Assembly: GCF_014764405.1 (NCBI RefSeq)
Contig: NZ_CP061725.1
Coordinates: forward strand, 6,076,001-6,140,000
Length of the DNA stretch: 64,000 bases
Direction of reading: 5' to 3'
DNA from: Micromonospora craniellae
GTDB lineage: Bacteria; Actinomycetota; Actinomycetes; Mycobacteriales; Micromonosporaceae
In this document: in pieces, positions 50,070 to 60,500 of the stretch
How positions within the stretch are numbered: the first letter of the stretch is position 1
How the letters are laid out: the number at the start of each line of letters is the position of its first letter
Position numbers and translations under genes: made by a program
Notes under the pieces: generated by a model
Databases searched by the model: none
The model's input: the letters and a program-made list of their open reading frames with translations, nothing else
What the model was told of the DNA's origin: nothing

Positions 50070-50903
50070 CTAGGTCAGCAACTTATTGGAAATGTGTGTC
50101 GATGCGAAACCCGCCACACCGGAGCGGATCCGGTCGAGCAGGGGTGTGCCGTCGTGACTGGACACGACAAGCGCACCGTCGAGGCTCGCCAGCGCGGCGG
50201 CGTACCCGGTGGGAGCCGCCAGGTCGACGAGGTGCGGCCACGCGACGGGGGCAGACGCGCCCGCCCAGCACAGCACGGCGGCCGGCCGGTCCGGCGCGGT
50301 CACCGTGATCGTGGCCGGGTCGAGGGTCAGGCCGTCGCCGGTCGATTTGAGCAGTGCCTCCTTCCTGGTCCAGTAGCGAATGAAGGCGGTCGTGCGGTCC
50401 CGGTCGCCGGTGCCGGCGAGCACCGCGCGCTCGGCCGGGGACAGGGCGCGCGACGGGAGGGTCCGCCCGCGCAGCGCGATCCGCTCGACGTCCACGCCGA
50501 CCTCGGTCCGGGTGGCGAACGCCACCGCGCACCACCGCCCGGAGTGCGCGACGGAGAACCGCACCGGTGCGGCGGGCGTGCGCAGCACCGGCTTGCCGTG
50601 CGGTCCGCCGCACTGCCGGCACACCGCCTCGAAACGCAGTCCGGTCGCCGGGGTGCCGAGCATCCCGGCGAGCACCAGCCGGGTCAGCGCCCGGGCGGTG
50701 AGGTGTGTCGCCCGCGATTGCGGGTCGGTGAACCCGGCGTGCCGGTGGCGTTCCGACGCGGACAGCAGGTCGAGCAGAAGCTCGTCGTCGGGTGGACCGA
50801 CCTCGGCCCACCAGACCTGGCAGGTGCCCTCCACGGGTGGACCGGTCGCCATCGCGGGAGCCACCTCTCCGCCGGTGACCACCGGGGTCTGACCGGCCGT
50901 CAT
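50070..50903 (-). CDS. Sfp-type 4'-phosphopantetheinyl transferase
   Basis: 277 residues; moves phosphopantetheine from CoA to carrier-protein serines. Motifs: RFSVAHSGRWCAVAFATR, VGVDVERI and FIRYWTRKEALLKSTGDGLT, the metal-binding and CoA motifs of the Sfp/Gsp group. It probably activates the five carrier domains of this region. ATG 50903 or ATG 50936 are both possible; the latter adds LLAIGSTYDG and would overlap the promoter of the divergent NRPS gene. A CxxC...CxxC-like pair (CRQCGGPHG) is seen near residue 110. Confidence 0.92.
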   Translation of the reverse strand: MTAGQTPVVTGGEVAPAMATGPPVEGTCQVWWAEVGPPDDELLLDLLSASERHRHAGFTDPQSRATHLTARALTRLVLAGMLGTPATGLRFEAVCRQCGGPHGKPVLRTPAAPVRFSVAHSGRWCAVAFATRTEVGVDVERIALRGRTLPSRALSPAERAVLAGTGDRDRTTAFIRYWTRKEALLKSTGDGLTLDPATITVTAPDRPAAVLCWAGASAPVAWPHLVDLAAPTGYAAALASLDGALVVSSHDGTPLLDRIRSGVAGFASTHISNKLLT

Positions 50904-51037
50904 GCCGTCGTATGTGGAGCCTATTGCAAGTAGCATGTTCTTTCTACTGTACGTATCCGTGTCGGCTTGTTACGTTGGCGTCGGCACGGACTCGTGTGGC
51001 GGTGCCGGACAACTCCGTCGAACAGGGGAGACCCAGA

Positions 51038-54000
51038 TTGGGCGTTGAGGCCGAACACACACGACCCTTCACCCGGGACGGCATGCGGGACGACATCGCC
51101 GCCGTCCTCGGTGAGCCACCCGGCACGGTCGCGGACGACGCCGACCTGCTCCAGCTCGGTCTCGACTCGATCGGCGTGATGCGACTGGTCGCCCGCTGGC
51201 ACCAGCGTGGCGTGGCGGTGAGTTTCGCGGAGCTGGTCGAGGGACGCACCCTGGACGACTGGTGGCGGATGGTCGCCGGCCGGGTGCCCGGCGACGCGGC
51301 GGCCCCCGACGAGCCGCCGCTGGCCGTCGTGGACGCGGGCGAACCCTTCGACCTCGCCGCGATGCAACACGCGTACTGGGTGGGGCGGGGCGACGGCCAG
51401 GCCCTCGGCGGGGTCGGCGCGCACTTCTACAACGAGTTCGACGGCAGCGGCGTGGACCCGGCCCGGCTCGACGTCGCGGTCCGGGCGCTGCTGCGCCGGC
51501 ACGGGATGCTGCGCGCCCGCTTCGACGACGACGGTCGGCAGCGCATCCTCCCCGAGAGCCCCTGGCCCGGACTGACCGTGCACGACCTGCGGGCCCACGA
51601 CCACGACCACGCCGAGCGGATCCTGCTCGACCTGCGCGACCGACTGTCGCACCGGCGGCTGGACGTGGCCCGTGGCGAGGTCTTCGACGTGCAGCTCTCC
51701 CTGCTGCCCGACGGCGGTACGCGCGCCCACGTGCACATCGAGATGCTGGTGGCCGACGCGCACAGCTTCCGGATCCTGATGTCGGAACTCGCCCGCCTCT
51801 ACCGGGACCCGGACGCCGAGCTGGCGCCGATCGGGCTGGACTACCCGAGCTACCTGGCGACCCTGCGCGAACGCCGGGTCGGCGAGCGCGACGCGGACCA
51901 GGCGTACTGGCAGGCGCGCCTGCCCGAGCTGCCCGGCCCGCCGGAGCTGCCGCTCGCCGTCGATCCGCAACAGGTCAGCGGCCAGCGGGTGGCCCGACAC
52001 CACCACTGGGTCGCCGCCGACCAGGTCGACCGGCTGACCCGCCGCGCCCGCGCGTACGGGCTGACCCTGCCGGTGCTGTTCCTGGCCGCCTTCGGTCACG
52101 TGCTCGGCCGGTGGAGCGCCGCCGGCCGGTTCCTGCTCAACCTGCCTCTCTACGACCGGCAGCCGGTGCACCCCGACGTGGCGCACCTGGTCGGCGACTT
52201 CACCAACCTGCTTCTGCTGGAGGTCGACACCAGCACGGAGCGCGACTTCGCGGCCTTCGCGCGGGCGGTGCAGGAGCGGCTGCGCGCCGACGCCGCCCAC
52301 CCCGGCTACACCGGAGTGGACGTGCTCCGGGACCTGACCCGGCTGCGCGGCGGCACGCCCGTCGGCGCCCCGGTCGTCTTCACCAGCGCGCTCAGCCTCG
52401 GCGAACTGTTCGACACCGAGGTGCGCGAGAGCTTCGGCGCGCCCGGCTGGACCATGTCGCAGACCCCGCAGGTGTGGCTGGACGTGCAGGTCACCGAGCG
52501 CGAGCACGGACTGTTCGTCAACTGGGACTGCGTCGAGGAACTCTTCCCGGCCGGGCTGGTCGCCCAGATGTTCGCCGCGTACCTGCGGATCCTCGACTGG
52601 CTGCTCGACGACGACGCGGACTGGGCCGCGTACCCGCCGGAGCTGCTGCCGGAGCGGACCCGGCAGGTGCGCGCGGCGGCCAACGACACGGCCCGCCCGG
52701 TCCGCCGTCGGCGGCTGCACGACGACTTCTTCGCCCGGGCCGCCGCCGAACCGGCCCGCCCGGCGCTGCTCTGGGGCACCGACGGCCGGCTCGGCTACGG
52801 CGACCTGGCCGCGCAGGCCGACCGCGTCGCCGGGGCGCTGGTCGCCAACGGGCTGCGCCCCGGCGACCCGGTGGCGGTCACCGTCGAGAAGGGACCGCGG
52901 CAGGTCGTCGCGGTGCTCGGCGTGCTGCGGGCCGGCGGCGTGTACGTGCCGGTCGGCGTCGACCAGCCGGCCGCCCGCCGGGAGCGGATCCACACGGTGG
53001 CCGGCGTACGGCACGTGGTGGCCGGCGTACCCCTGCCGGAGCTGCCCGCGGACGTGTGCGTGATCGACGTGGCAGACCGCTCCCACCCGCCGGCCGGACC
53101 GGTTCCCGGCAGCGACGACGACCCGGCCTACCTGCTGTTCACCTCCGGCTCCACGGGTGAGCCGAAGGGCGTGCAGGTGCCGCACCGGGCCGCGGTCAAC
53201 ACGATCGACGACATCGACCGGCGCTTCGACATCGGCCCGGACGACCGGGTGCTCGCGGTCTCGGCCCTCGACTTCGACCTCTCCGTGTACGACATGTTCG
53301 GCATGCTGAGCGTCGGTGCGGCGCTGGTCTGCGTCGGCGAGGACGAGCGGCGCGACGCCGACCGGTGGGTGGAGCTGGTCCGGCGGCACCGGGTGACGAT
53401 CTGGCAGTCCGTGCCGGCGTTGCTGGACATGCTGCTGACCGCCGGCACCGACGGCGACCTGCCGCTACGGCTGGCCCTGCTCGGCGGCGACTGGGTCGGG
53501 CTCGACCTGGCCGGACGGCTGGCCGCCCAGGCACCGGGCGCGACCCTGGTGGCGCTCGGCGGCACCACGGAGACCGCGATCCACTCCACCGTCCAGGTGG
53601 TGCCGGTGCCGGTGCCCGACGACTGGCGCTCGGTGCCCTACGGCGTACCCCTGGCCAACCAGCTCATGCGGGTGGCCGACCCGGCGGGCCGGGACCGGCC
53701 CGACTGGGTCACCGGTGAACTCTGGATCGGCGGCCGGTCGGTGGCCGACGGCTACCGTGGCGACCCCGACCGCACCGCCGCACAGTTCCGCGAGATCGAC
53801 GGGGTGCGCTGGTACCGCACCGGTGACCTGGCCCGCTACCACCCGGACGGCACGGTCGAGTTCCTCGGCCGGGCCGACGCCCAGGTCAAGATCCGGGGCC
53901 ACCGGATCGAGCTGGGGGAGATCGAGACCGCGCTGGAACGGCACCCCGCCGTCCGCCGGGCGGTCGCGGTCGCCCTCGGTACGCCCCGACAGCTCGCCGT

Positions 54001-57000
54001 CGCCGTCACCACCGAGACCGACCTGGACCCGGCCGCGCTGCGCGACTGGCTGGCCGAGCAGGTGCCCGGGTACATGGTGCCCGAGCGGGTGGTGCTCACC
54101 GACGACCTGCCGCTGTCGGCCAACGCCAAGATCGACCGGCGGGCGGTGACCCACCTCGTCGAAGCCGCCCGACCCGGACCCGCGCAGCTCGAACCGCCGG
54201 TCGGCGACGTCGAGCGCGAGGTGGCCCGGATCTGGGCCGACCTGCTCGGGGTTCCCGCCGTCGGGCGGCGGCAGAGCTTCTTCGCCGCCGGCGGCGACAG
54301 CCTGGTCGCCACCCGGTCGATGGCCCTGCTCAGCGCCACCGGGCTGGACGGCGCGAACCTGCGCCAGTTGTTCGCCACCCCGGTGCTGGCCGACTTCGCC
54401 GCGACCCTGCGCCGCGCCGAGGGGGACCGCCCGGTCGCCGCCGAACTGCGGGCCGACCCGGCCAACCGGTACGCGCCCTTCGCACCCACCGACGTGCAGC
54501 GGGCGTACTGGCTGGGACGCAGCAGCGAGTTCGCCCTCGGCGGCGTCGGCTCGCACTGGTACTGGGAGTTCGACGGCGCCGACGTCGACCTCGACCGCCT
54601 GGAGGACGCGGTCAACCTGCTGGTCACCCGGCACGACATGCTCCGCGCGGTCTTCGACGACGACGGCGACCAGCGGGTGCTGGCCGAGGTGGACCGGTTC
54701 CGGATCACCGTCGGCGACGGCGGCGACGAGGAGCTGCGCGACCTGCGGGAGCGGATGGCCCACCGGGTTCCCGACCCGGGCCGCTGGCCGCTGCTGGAGA
54801 TCGCCGCCGTCCGGTACGCCGACGGCCGGGTCCGCATCGGGTTCAGCTTCGACTACATCGTGCTCGACGCGCTCAGCATCGTGATCTTCTTCGACGAGCT
54901 GACCACCCTCTACGCCGACCCGGCGGCGTCGCTGCGCCCGGTCGGGGTGACCTTCCGCGACTACGTGCTGGCCGACTCGGAGACCGTGGAGGAGGACCAG
55001 CGGTACTGGCGGGAGCGGCTGGACGACCTCCCGCCCGCGCCACCGCTGCCGCTGGCCGTGGACCCGGACACCGTGGTCGCCCCGCGCTTCGTACGCCGGG
55101 AGGACCGCCTCGACCCGACCCAGTGGGCACGGCTGACCGAGCAGGCCCGCCGGCACGGGGTGACCCCGGCCAGCGTCCTGGCCGCCGCCTTCGCCGAGGT
55201 GCTGTCGGCCTGGTGCGGTCGCGGGGAGCTGACCCTCAACCTCACCCTGTTCAACCGCCGTGACGTGCACCCCGACATCAACAACATCCTCGGCGACTTC
55301 ACCTCCCTGCTGCTGCTGGCCCACCGGGCGGGGGAGGGGGACACCTGGCTGGACGTGGTCCGGCGGACGCAGGAGCAGGTCTGGGAGGGGATGGCCCACG
55401 ACTCGGTCTCCGCGCTGTGGGTGCTGCGTGAACTCGCCCGCCGCCAGCAGGGCGGCGCGGTGAGCATGCCGGTGGTGTTCACCAGCGCGCTCGGCGTCGC
55501 CGGCGGCATGAACGAGATGTCGTTCCCCTTCGGCGAGCTGGTCTGGGGCATCTCGCAGACCCCGCAGGTCTGGCTCGACAACCAGGTGATGGAACGCGAC
55601 GGCGGACTGGTCTACAACTGGGACTCGGTCGACGAACTGTTCCCGGCCGGACTGCTCGACGCCATGTTCGACGCGTACCGGGCGCTGCTGCTGCGGCTGA
55701 CCACGGCGGACTGGGCGGCGGTGCTCCCGGTGCCGCTGCCGACCGCGCAGCGGCGGGTCCGGGACGCGGTCAACGACACCGCCGGCCCGCTGCCGACCGG
55801 GCTGCTGCACACCGGCTTCTTCACGCACGCCGCCGCCACGCCCGACGCCACGGCCGTGGTCACCGCCGACGGCGTGCCGGTCGACTACCGCGAACTCGCC
55901 GTGCGGGCGCTGCGTCTCGGCGGGGCGTTGCGCGCGCACGGCGTCCAGCCGGGCGACGCCGTCGCGGTCACCCTGCCGCGCGGCGTCGACCAGGTCGCCG
56001 CGGTGCTCGCCGTGCTCGCGGCGGGCGGCCACTACGTCCCGGTCGGCGTCGACCAACCGGCCGAGCGCCGCGACCGGATCTACTCCCGGGCCGGGGTACG
56101 GGCCGTCGTCGCCCGGCCCGACCTTCCCACCGGGCATCCGGTGGTGGCGCCGGACACGCCCGCCATCGCGCTGACCGCACCGGTCGAGGTGGACCCGGAC
56201 GGGCTCGCCTACATCATCTTCACCTCCGGCTCCACCGGCGAGCCGAAGGGCGTGGAGATCACCCACCGGGCGGCGCTGAACACCGTCGACGACATCAACA
56301 CCCGCTACGGCGTCGGCCCCGACGACCGGGTCCTGGCCATCTCGGCCCTCGACTTCGACCTGTCCGTGTACGACGTCTTCGGGCTGCTCGGCGCGGGCGG
56401 CGCGGTGGTCTGCGTCGCTGACGAGGACCGGCGGGAGGCGCGCAGCTGGGCCGCCGCCGCCCGGCAAGCCGGTGTCACGGTCTGGAACTCGGTGCCCGCG
56501 CTGCTGGACATGCTGCTGGTCGCGGCGGACGCCGACGGCCTGCCCGACGGGCTGCGGCTGGCCCTGCTCTCCGGCGACTGGGTCGGGCTCGACCTGCCCG
56601 GCCGGCTGCGTGACCGGTGCCCCGAGGCCCGGTTCGTCGCCATGGGCGGCGCCACCGAGGCGGCCATCTGGTCCAACGCCTGCGACGTCGACGTGGTGCC
56701 CGCGCACTGGCGGTCCGTGCCGTACGGGCTGCCGCTGCGCAACCAGCGCTACCGGGTGGTGGACCCACGCGGCCGGGACTGCCCCGACTGGGTGCCCGGT
56801 GAGCTGTGGATCGGCGGCGTCGGGGTGGCCCGGGGCTACCGGGGCGACCCGGAGACCACCGCGCGGCAGTTCGTCACCGTGGACGGGCAGCGGTGGTACC
56901 GCACCGGGGACCTCGGCCGGTACTGGCCCGACGGCACGCTGGAGTTCCTCGGCCGGGTCGACTTCCAGGTCAAGATCCGTGGACACCGGATCGAGCTGGG

Positions 57001-57553
57001 GGAGATCGAGGCGGCGGCGGAGGCGTACCCGGGGGTGGCCCGCGCCGTCGGGCTGACCGTCGGCGAGGGTACGCACCGGCGGCTGGCGCTGGCCGTGGTC
57101 GCCGCCGACGAGCCGGTCGACGAGGTGGCGCTGGTCGGCTTCCTGGGGTCTCGGCTGCCCAGCTACATGGTGCCGGAGCGGGTGGTCGGCGTACCCGGGC
57201 TGCCGCTGACCGCCAACGGCAAGGTGGACCGCCGGGCGTTGACCGCCGAGGTGGACACCGAACCCGATGACGCGGCCGACGAGAGCCCGCGTGGGGACAG
57301 CGAGAAGCTGATCGCCGAGATCTGGGCCGAGGTGCTCGACTGCGAGCGGATCGGCCGGCAGCAGAGCTTCTTCGCCCTGGGTGGGGACAGCCTGCTGGCC
57401 ACCCGGCTGGTGGAGACGCTGCGGCTGCGCCACGGTGTGGAGTTGTCGCTGCGGCAGCTGTTCCTGGCGCCGACCGTGGCGCAGTTGGCAGACGTCTTCG
57501 ACGCCCACCGCGGCGCGGTGGAACCCGGTGACTTCGAGGAGGGCACGATATGA
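51038..57553 (+). CDS. NRPS 1: carrier-Cy-A-PCP-Cy-A-PCP
   Basis: 2171 residues from TTG 51038 (GGGGAG 7 nt ahead; an in-frame GTG at 50912 is less likely). Carrier (Ser44 in LLQLGLDSIGVMR, aryl-carrier-like); Cy1 (about 100-530); A1 (555-1045); PCP1 (Ser1088, AAGGDSL); Cy2 (1145-1560); A2 (1590-2070); PCP2 (Ser2118, ALGGDSL). Cy2 has the canonical DYIVLDALS, Cy1 reads EMLVADAHS. A2 pocket residues I infer, DLYNLS-M-IW, are those of cysteine domains. A1 differs (Q, G and H replacing N, S, W). The protein should start on an aryl group and add two cyclised residues. It ends in an acidic tail (AVEPGDFEEGTI), a likely docking tail for NRPS 2. Confidence 0.93.
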   Translation: MGVEAEHTRPFTRDGMRDDIAAVLGEPPGTVADDADLLQLGLDSIGVMRLVARWHQRGVAVSFAELVEGRTLDDWWRMVAGRVPGDAAAPDEPPLAVVDAGEPFDLAAMQHAYWVGRGDGQALGGVGAHFYNEFDGSGVDPARLDVAVRALLRRHGMLRARFDDDGRQRILPESPWPGLTVHDLRAHDHDHAERILLDLRDRLSHRRLDVARGEVFDVQLSLLPDGGTRAHVHIEMLVADAHSFRILMSELARLYRDPDAELAPIGLDYPSYLATLRERRVGERDADQAYWQARLPELPGPPELPLAVDPQQVSGQRVARHHHWVAADQVDRLTRRARAYGLTLPVLFLAAFGHVLGRWSAAGRFLLNLPLYDRQPVHPDVAHLVGDFTNLLLLEVDTSTERDFAAFARAVQERLRADAAHPGYTGVDVLRDLTRLRGGTPVGAPVVFTSALSLGELFDTEVRESFGAPGWTMSQTPQVWLDVQVTEREHGLFVNWDCVEELFPAGLVAQMFAAYLRILDWLLDDDADWAAYPPELLPERTRQVRAAANDTARPVRRRRLHDDFFARAAAEPARPALLWGTDGRLGYGDLAAQADRVAGALVANGLRPGDPVAVTVEKGPRQVVAVLGVLRAGGVYVPVGVDQPAARRERIHTVAGVRHVVAGVPLPELPADVCVIDVADRSHPPAGPVPGSDDDPAYLLFTSGSTGEPKGVQVPHRAAVNTIDDIDRRFDIGPDDRVLAVSALDFDLSVYDMFGMLSVGAALVCVGEDERRDADRWVELVRRHRVTIWQSVPALLDMLLTAGTDGDLPLRLALLGGDWVGLDLAGRLAAQAPGATLVALGGTTETAIHSTVQVVPVPVPDDWRSVPYGVPLANQLMRVADPAGRDRPDWVTGELWIGGRSVADGYRGDPDRTAAQFREIDGVRWYRTGDLARYHPDGTVEFLGRADAQVKIRGHRIELGEIETALERHPAVRRAVAVALGTPRQLAVAVTTETDLDPAALRDWLAEQVPGYMVPERVVLTDDLPLSANAKIDRRAVTHLVEAARPGPAQLEPPVGDVEREVARIWADLLGVPAVGRRQSFFAAGGDSLVATRSMALLSATGLDGANLRQLFATPVLADFAATLRRAEGDRPVAAELRADPANRYAPFAPTDVQRAYWLGRSSEFALGGVGSHWYWEFDGADVDLDRLEDAVNLLVTRHDMLRAVFDDDGDQRVLAEVDRFRITVGDGGDEELRDLRERMAHRVPDPGRWPLLEIAAVRYADGRVRIGFSFDYIVLDALSIVIFFDELTTLYADPAASLRPVGVTFRDYVLADSETVEEDQRYWRERLDDLPPAPPLPLAVDPDTVVAPRFVRREDRLDPTQWARLTEQARRHGVTPASVLAAAFAEVLSAWCGRGELTLNLTLFNRRDVHPDINNILGDFTSLLLLAHRAGEGDTWLDVVRRTQEQVWEGMAHDSVSALWVLRELARRQQGGAVSMPVVFTSALGVAGGMNEMSFPFGELVWGISQTPQVWLDNQVMERDGGLVYNWDSVDELFPAGLLDAMFDAYRALLLRLTTADWAAVLPVPLPTAQRRVRDAVNDTAGPLPTGLLHTGFFTHAAATPDATAVVTADGVPVDYRELAVRALRLGGALRAHGVQPGDAVAVTLPRGVDQVAAVLAVLAAGGHYVPVGVDQPAERRDRIYSRAGVRAVVARPDLPTGHPVVAPDTPAIALTAPVEVDPDGLAYIIFTSGSTGEPKGVEITHRAALNTVDDINTRYGVGPDDRVLAISALDFDLSVYDVFGLLGAGGAVVCVADEDRREARSWAAAARQAGVTVWNSVPALLDMLLVAADADGLPDGLRLALLSGDWVGLDLPGRLRDRCPEARFVAMGGATEAAIWSNACDVDVVPAHWRSVPYGLPLRNQRYRVVDPRGRDCPDWVPGELWIGGVGVARGYRGDPETTARQFVTVDGQRWYRTGDLGRYWPDGTLEFLGRVDFQVKIRGHRIELGEIEAAAEAYPGVARAVGLTVGEGTHRRLALAVVAADEPVDEVALVGFLGSRLPSYMVPERVVGVPGLPLTANGKVDRRALTAEVDTEPDDAADESPRGDSEKLIAEIWAEVLDCERIGRQQSFFALGGDSLLATRLVETLRLRHGVELSLRQLFLAPTVAQLADVFDAHRGAVEPGDFEEGTI

Positions 57554-60500
57554 GTCAGTCGTCCGCCGGTGACCTGCTCGCCGAGTTGGAGAGCGTAGGG
57601 GTGCGGGTCTGGTTGGAGGCCGGTCAACTGCGCTTCCGGGCACCGCAGGGGGCGATGACGCCGGATCGCCGCGAGGCGCTGCGCGCCCGCCGCGACGAGA
57701 TCGTCGCGCACCTCGACCACGCCGCCGGCACCGGCACCCTGGTCCCCGACCGGGCGCACCGGCACGACCCGTTCCCGGTCACCGACGTGCAGGCGGCGTA
57801 CCTGCTCGGGCGGGGGGAGACGTTCGCGTACGGCGGCGTCGCCTGTCACGGCTACGGCGAGCTGGTCTATCCCGAGCTGGACCCGGACCGGATGACCACC
57901 GCCTGGCGGGCGCTGATCGCCCGGCACGACATGCTCCGCGCGGTGGTGGAGGCCGACGGCGCGCAGCGCGTCCTCGCCGAGGTGCCGCCGTTCGAGGTGC
58001 CGGTGATCGACCTGACCGGACGCGCCGACGCGGTGGTCGAGGCGGGGATCAGCGCGGTCCGCGCCGAGATGGACCACCTGGTGCACACCCCCGACCGGTG
58101 GCCCCTGTTCGCCGCCCGGATCACCCGGGCCGACCGGCGGACCGTGCTGCACGTGTCGATCGACTTCCTGATCGCCGACTTCATCAGCGTCCAGGTGGTG
58201 CTCGACGAGCTGCACCGGCTCTACCACCGACCGGACGAGCCGCTGCCGCCGCTGGAGATCACCTTCCGGGACTACCAGCTCGCCGAGCGCGCGGTGCGGG
58301 ACAGCCCGCGCCACGAGCGGGACCGGCAGTGGTGGCTGGCCCGGGTCGACGACCTGCCGGCCGCGCCGGAACTGCCGACGGTGGCCCGTCCCGCGGACAG
58401 CGAGGGCCGGTTCCGTCGCTGGGAGACCCGGCTGTCGCCGCAGGTCTGGGAGGGGCTGCGGCAGCGCGCCGGCCGGCACGGGGTCAGCCCGTCCGGCGCG
58501 GTGCTGGCCGCGTTCGCGGACACCATCGCGGCGTACAGCCGGCGGTCCCGGTTCACCCTGGACATCACCCTGCTCAACCGGGCACCGGTGCACGAGCAGG
58601 TCAACGCCCTGGTCGGTGACTTCACCTCGGTGGACCTGCTGGCCGTGGACGCCGACCCGACCCGCCGGTTCGACGAGCGGGCCCGGGACCTGCAGGCGCA
58701 GCTCTGGGAGGACCTGGACCACCGCTCGTTCAGCGGCATCGAGGTGATGCGGGAGATCGCCCGCCGGCAGGGCGCCGAGGCGGCGATGTTCCCGGTGGTG
58801 TTCACCAGCGCCATCGGCATCACCTCCGCCGGAGCCGCCGCCGACGGCGCGCCGCTCGGGGAGCTGGGCTACGGGATCAGCCAGACGCCGCAGGTCTGGA
58901 TCGACTGCCAGAACATCGAGCGCGACGGTGGCCTGGTGTCCAACTGGGACGTCCGGGAGGAGGTCTTCCCGGACGGCGTGGTCGACGACATGTTCGCCGC
59001 GTACGACGCGTTGCTGCACCGGCTCGCCGGTGACGACGCGGCCTGGACCGGGACCGGGCACCCGGAGCCGCCCGGCGCGACGCTTGCGCGCCGTGTCGAG
59101 ACCAACCGGACCCAGGCGTCGGTCCCCGCCGGGATGCTGCACGACCGGGTGGTGTTGCAGGCGCTGAGCACCCCGGACCGGCCCGCCGTCGTCGCCGCCG
59201 ACCGCACGCTGGACTACGCCGAACTGCTCGGCCGGGCGGCCGGGGTGGCCGAGGCGCTGACCGCCGCCGGCTGCCGCCGCCAGGAACTGGTCGCGGTGGT
59301 CATGGATCGCGGCTGGGAGCAGGTCGTCGGGGTGCTCGGCGCGTTGCTGGCCGGCTGTGTGTACGTACCGGTGGACACCTCGCAGCCGGCGGCGCGCCGC
59401 CGGACCATCCTGACCAACGCCGGGATCCGCTGCGCGCTGACCCAGTCCGGGGTGGACCGGGACGGCTGGGCCGAGGGGCTGCGCCTGCTCGACGTCGACC
59501 TGTTGGGCACCGGGCAGCCGCAGCCGGTCGAGGGCTCCGGCGACCCGGAGGAGCTGGCGTACGTCATCCACACCTCCGGCTCCACCGGCACCCCCAAGGG
59601 CGTCATGATCAATCACCGTGGCGCGGTGAACACGGTGCTCGACATCAACGACCGCTTCGGCGTCGGACCCGACGACCGGGTGCTCGGCCTGTCCAACCTC
59701 GGCTTCGACCTGTCGGTGTACGACATCTTCGGGCCGCTGTCGGTGGGCGGCGCGGTGGTGCTGCCCGACCCGCGGCGCCGCGGCGACCCGTCGCACTGGG
59801 CCGACCTGGTCACCACGCACGGCGTCACGGTGTGGAACTCGGTGCCCGCCCAGTTGCAGATGCTGCACGACTACCTCGTCTCCGCCACGGTCACCGTGCC
59901 GGACGGGCTGCGGCTGGCGATGCTCTCCGGCGACTGGATCCCGGTGCCGCTGCCGGACCAGATCCACGCCCGGGTGCCCGGCCTGCGGATGGTCAGCCTC
60001 GGCGGGGCGACCGAGGCGTCCATCTGGTCGATCTGGTACCCGATCGAGCAGGTCGACCCGGACTGGCGCAGCATCCCGTACGGTCGCCCGCTGACCAACC
60101 AGAGCTTCCACGTGCTCGACGCGGCCCTGCGACCACGCCCGGACCTGGTCACCGGCGAGTTGTACATCGGCGGCGTGGGGCTGGCGCTGGGCTACCTCAA
60201 CGACCACGAGCGCACCGCCGAGCGGTTCGTCGTGCACCCGCAGACCGGTGAGCGGTTGTACCGCACCGGTGACCTGGGCCGGTACCTGCCCGACGGCACC
60301 ATCGAGTTCCTCGGCCGGGAGGACCTCCAGGTCAAGATCCGGGGCTACCGGATCGAGTTGGCCGAGATCGAGGCGGCGCTGGGCGGGCACCCGGCGGTCG
60401 CCGGGGCGGTCGTGGTGGTCGACGGGGACGCTCCGCTGGAGCGGAGGCTGGCCGCGTTCGTCGAGCCGGCCGGCCGGCCGGTCACCGCCACGCAGGCCGA

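Noticed and set aside
30877..50903. Aryl-acid ligase or salicylate synthase for the NRPS starter
   Set aside because: Looked for and not found in this stretch; the carrier domain of NRPS 1 must be loaded by an enzyme outside the window or by a non-obvious one.
51345..59060. Long near-repeats between NRPS modules
   Set aside because: They are homologous Cy, A and PCP domains, not mobile or CRISPR repeats.
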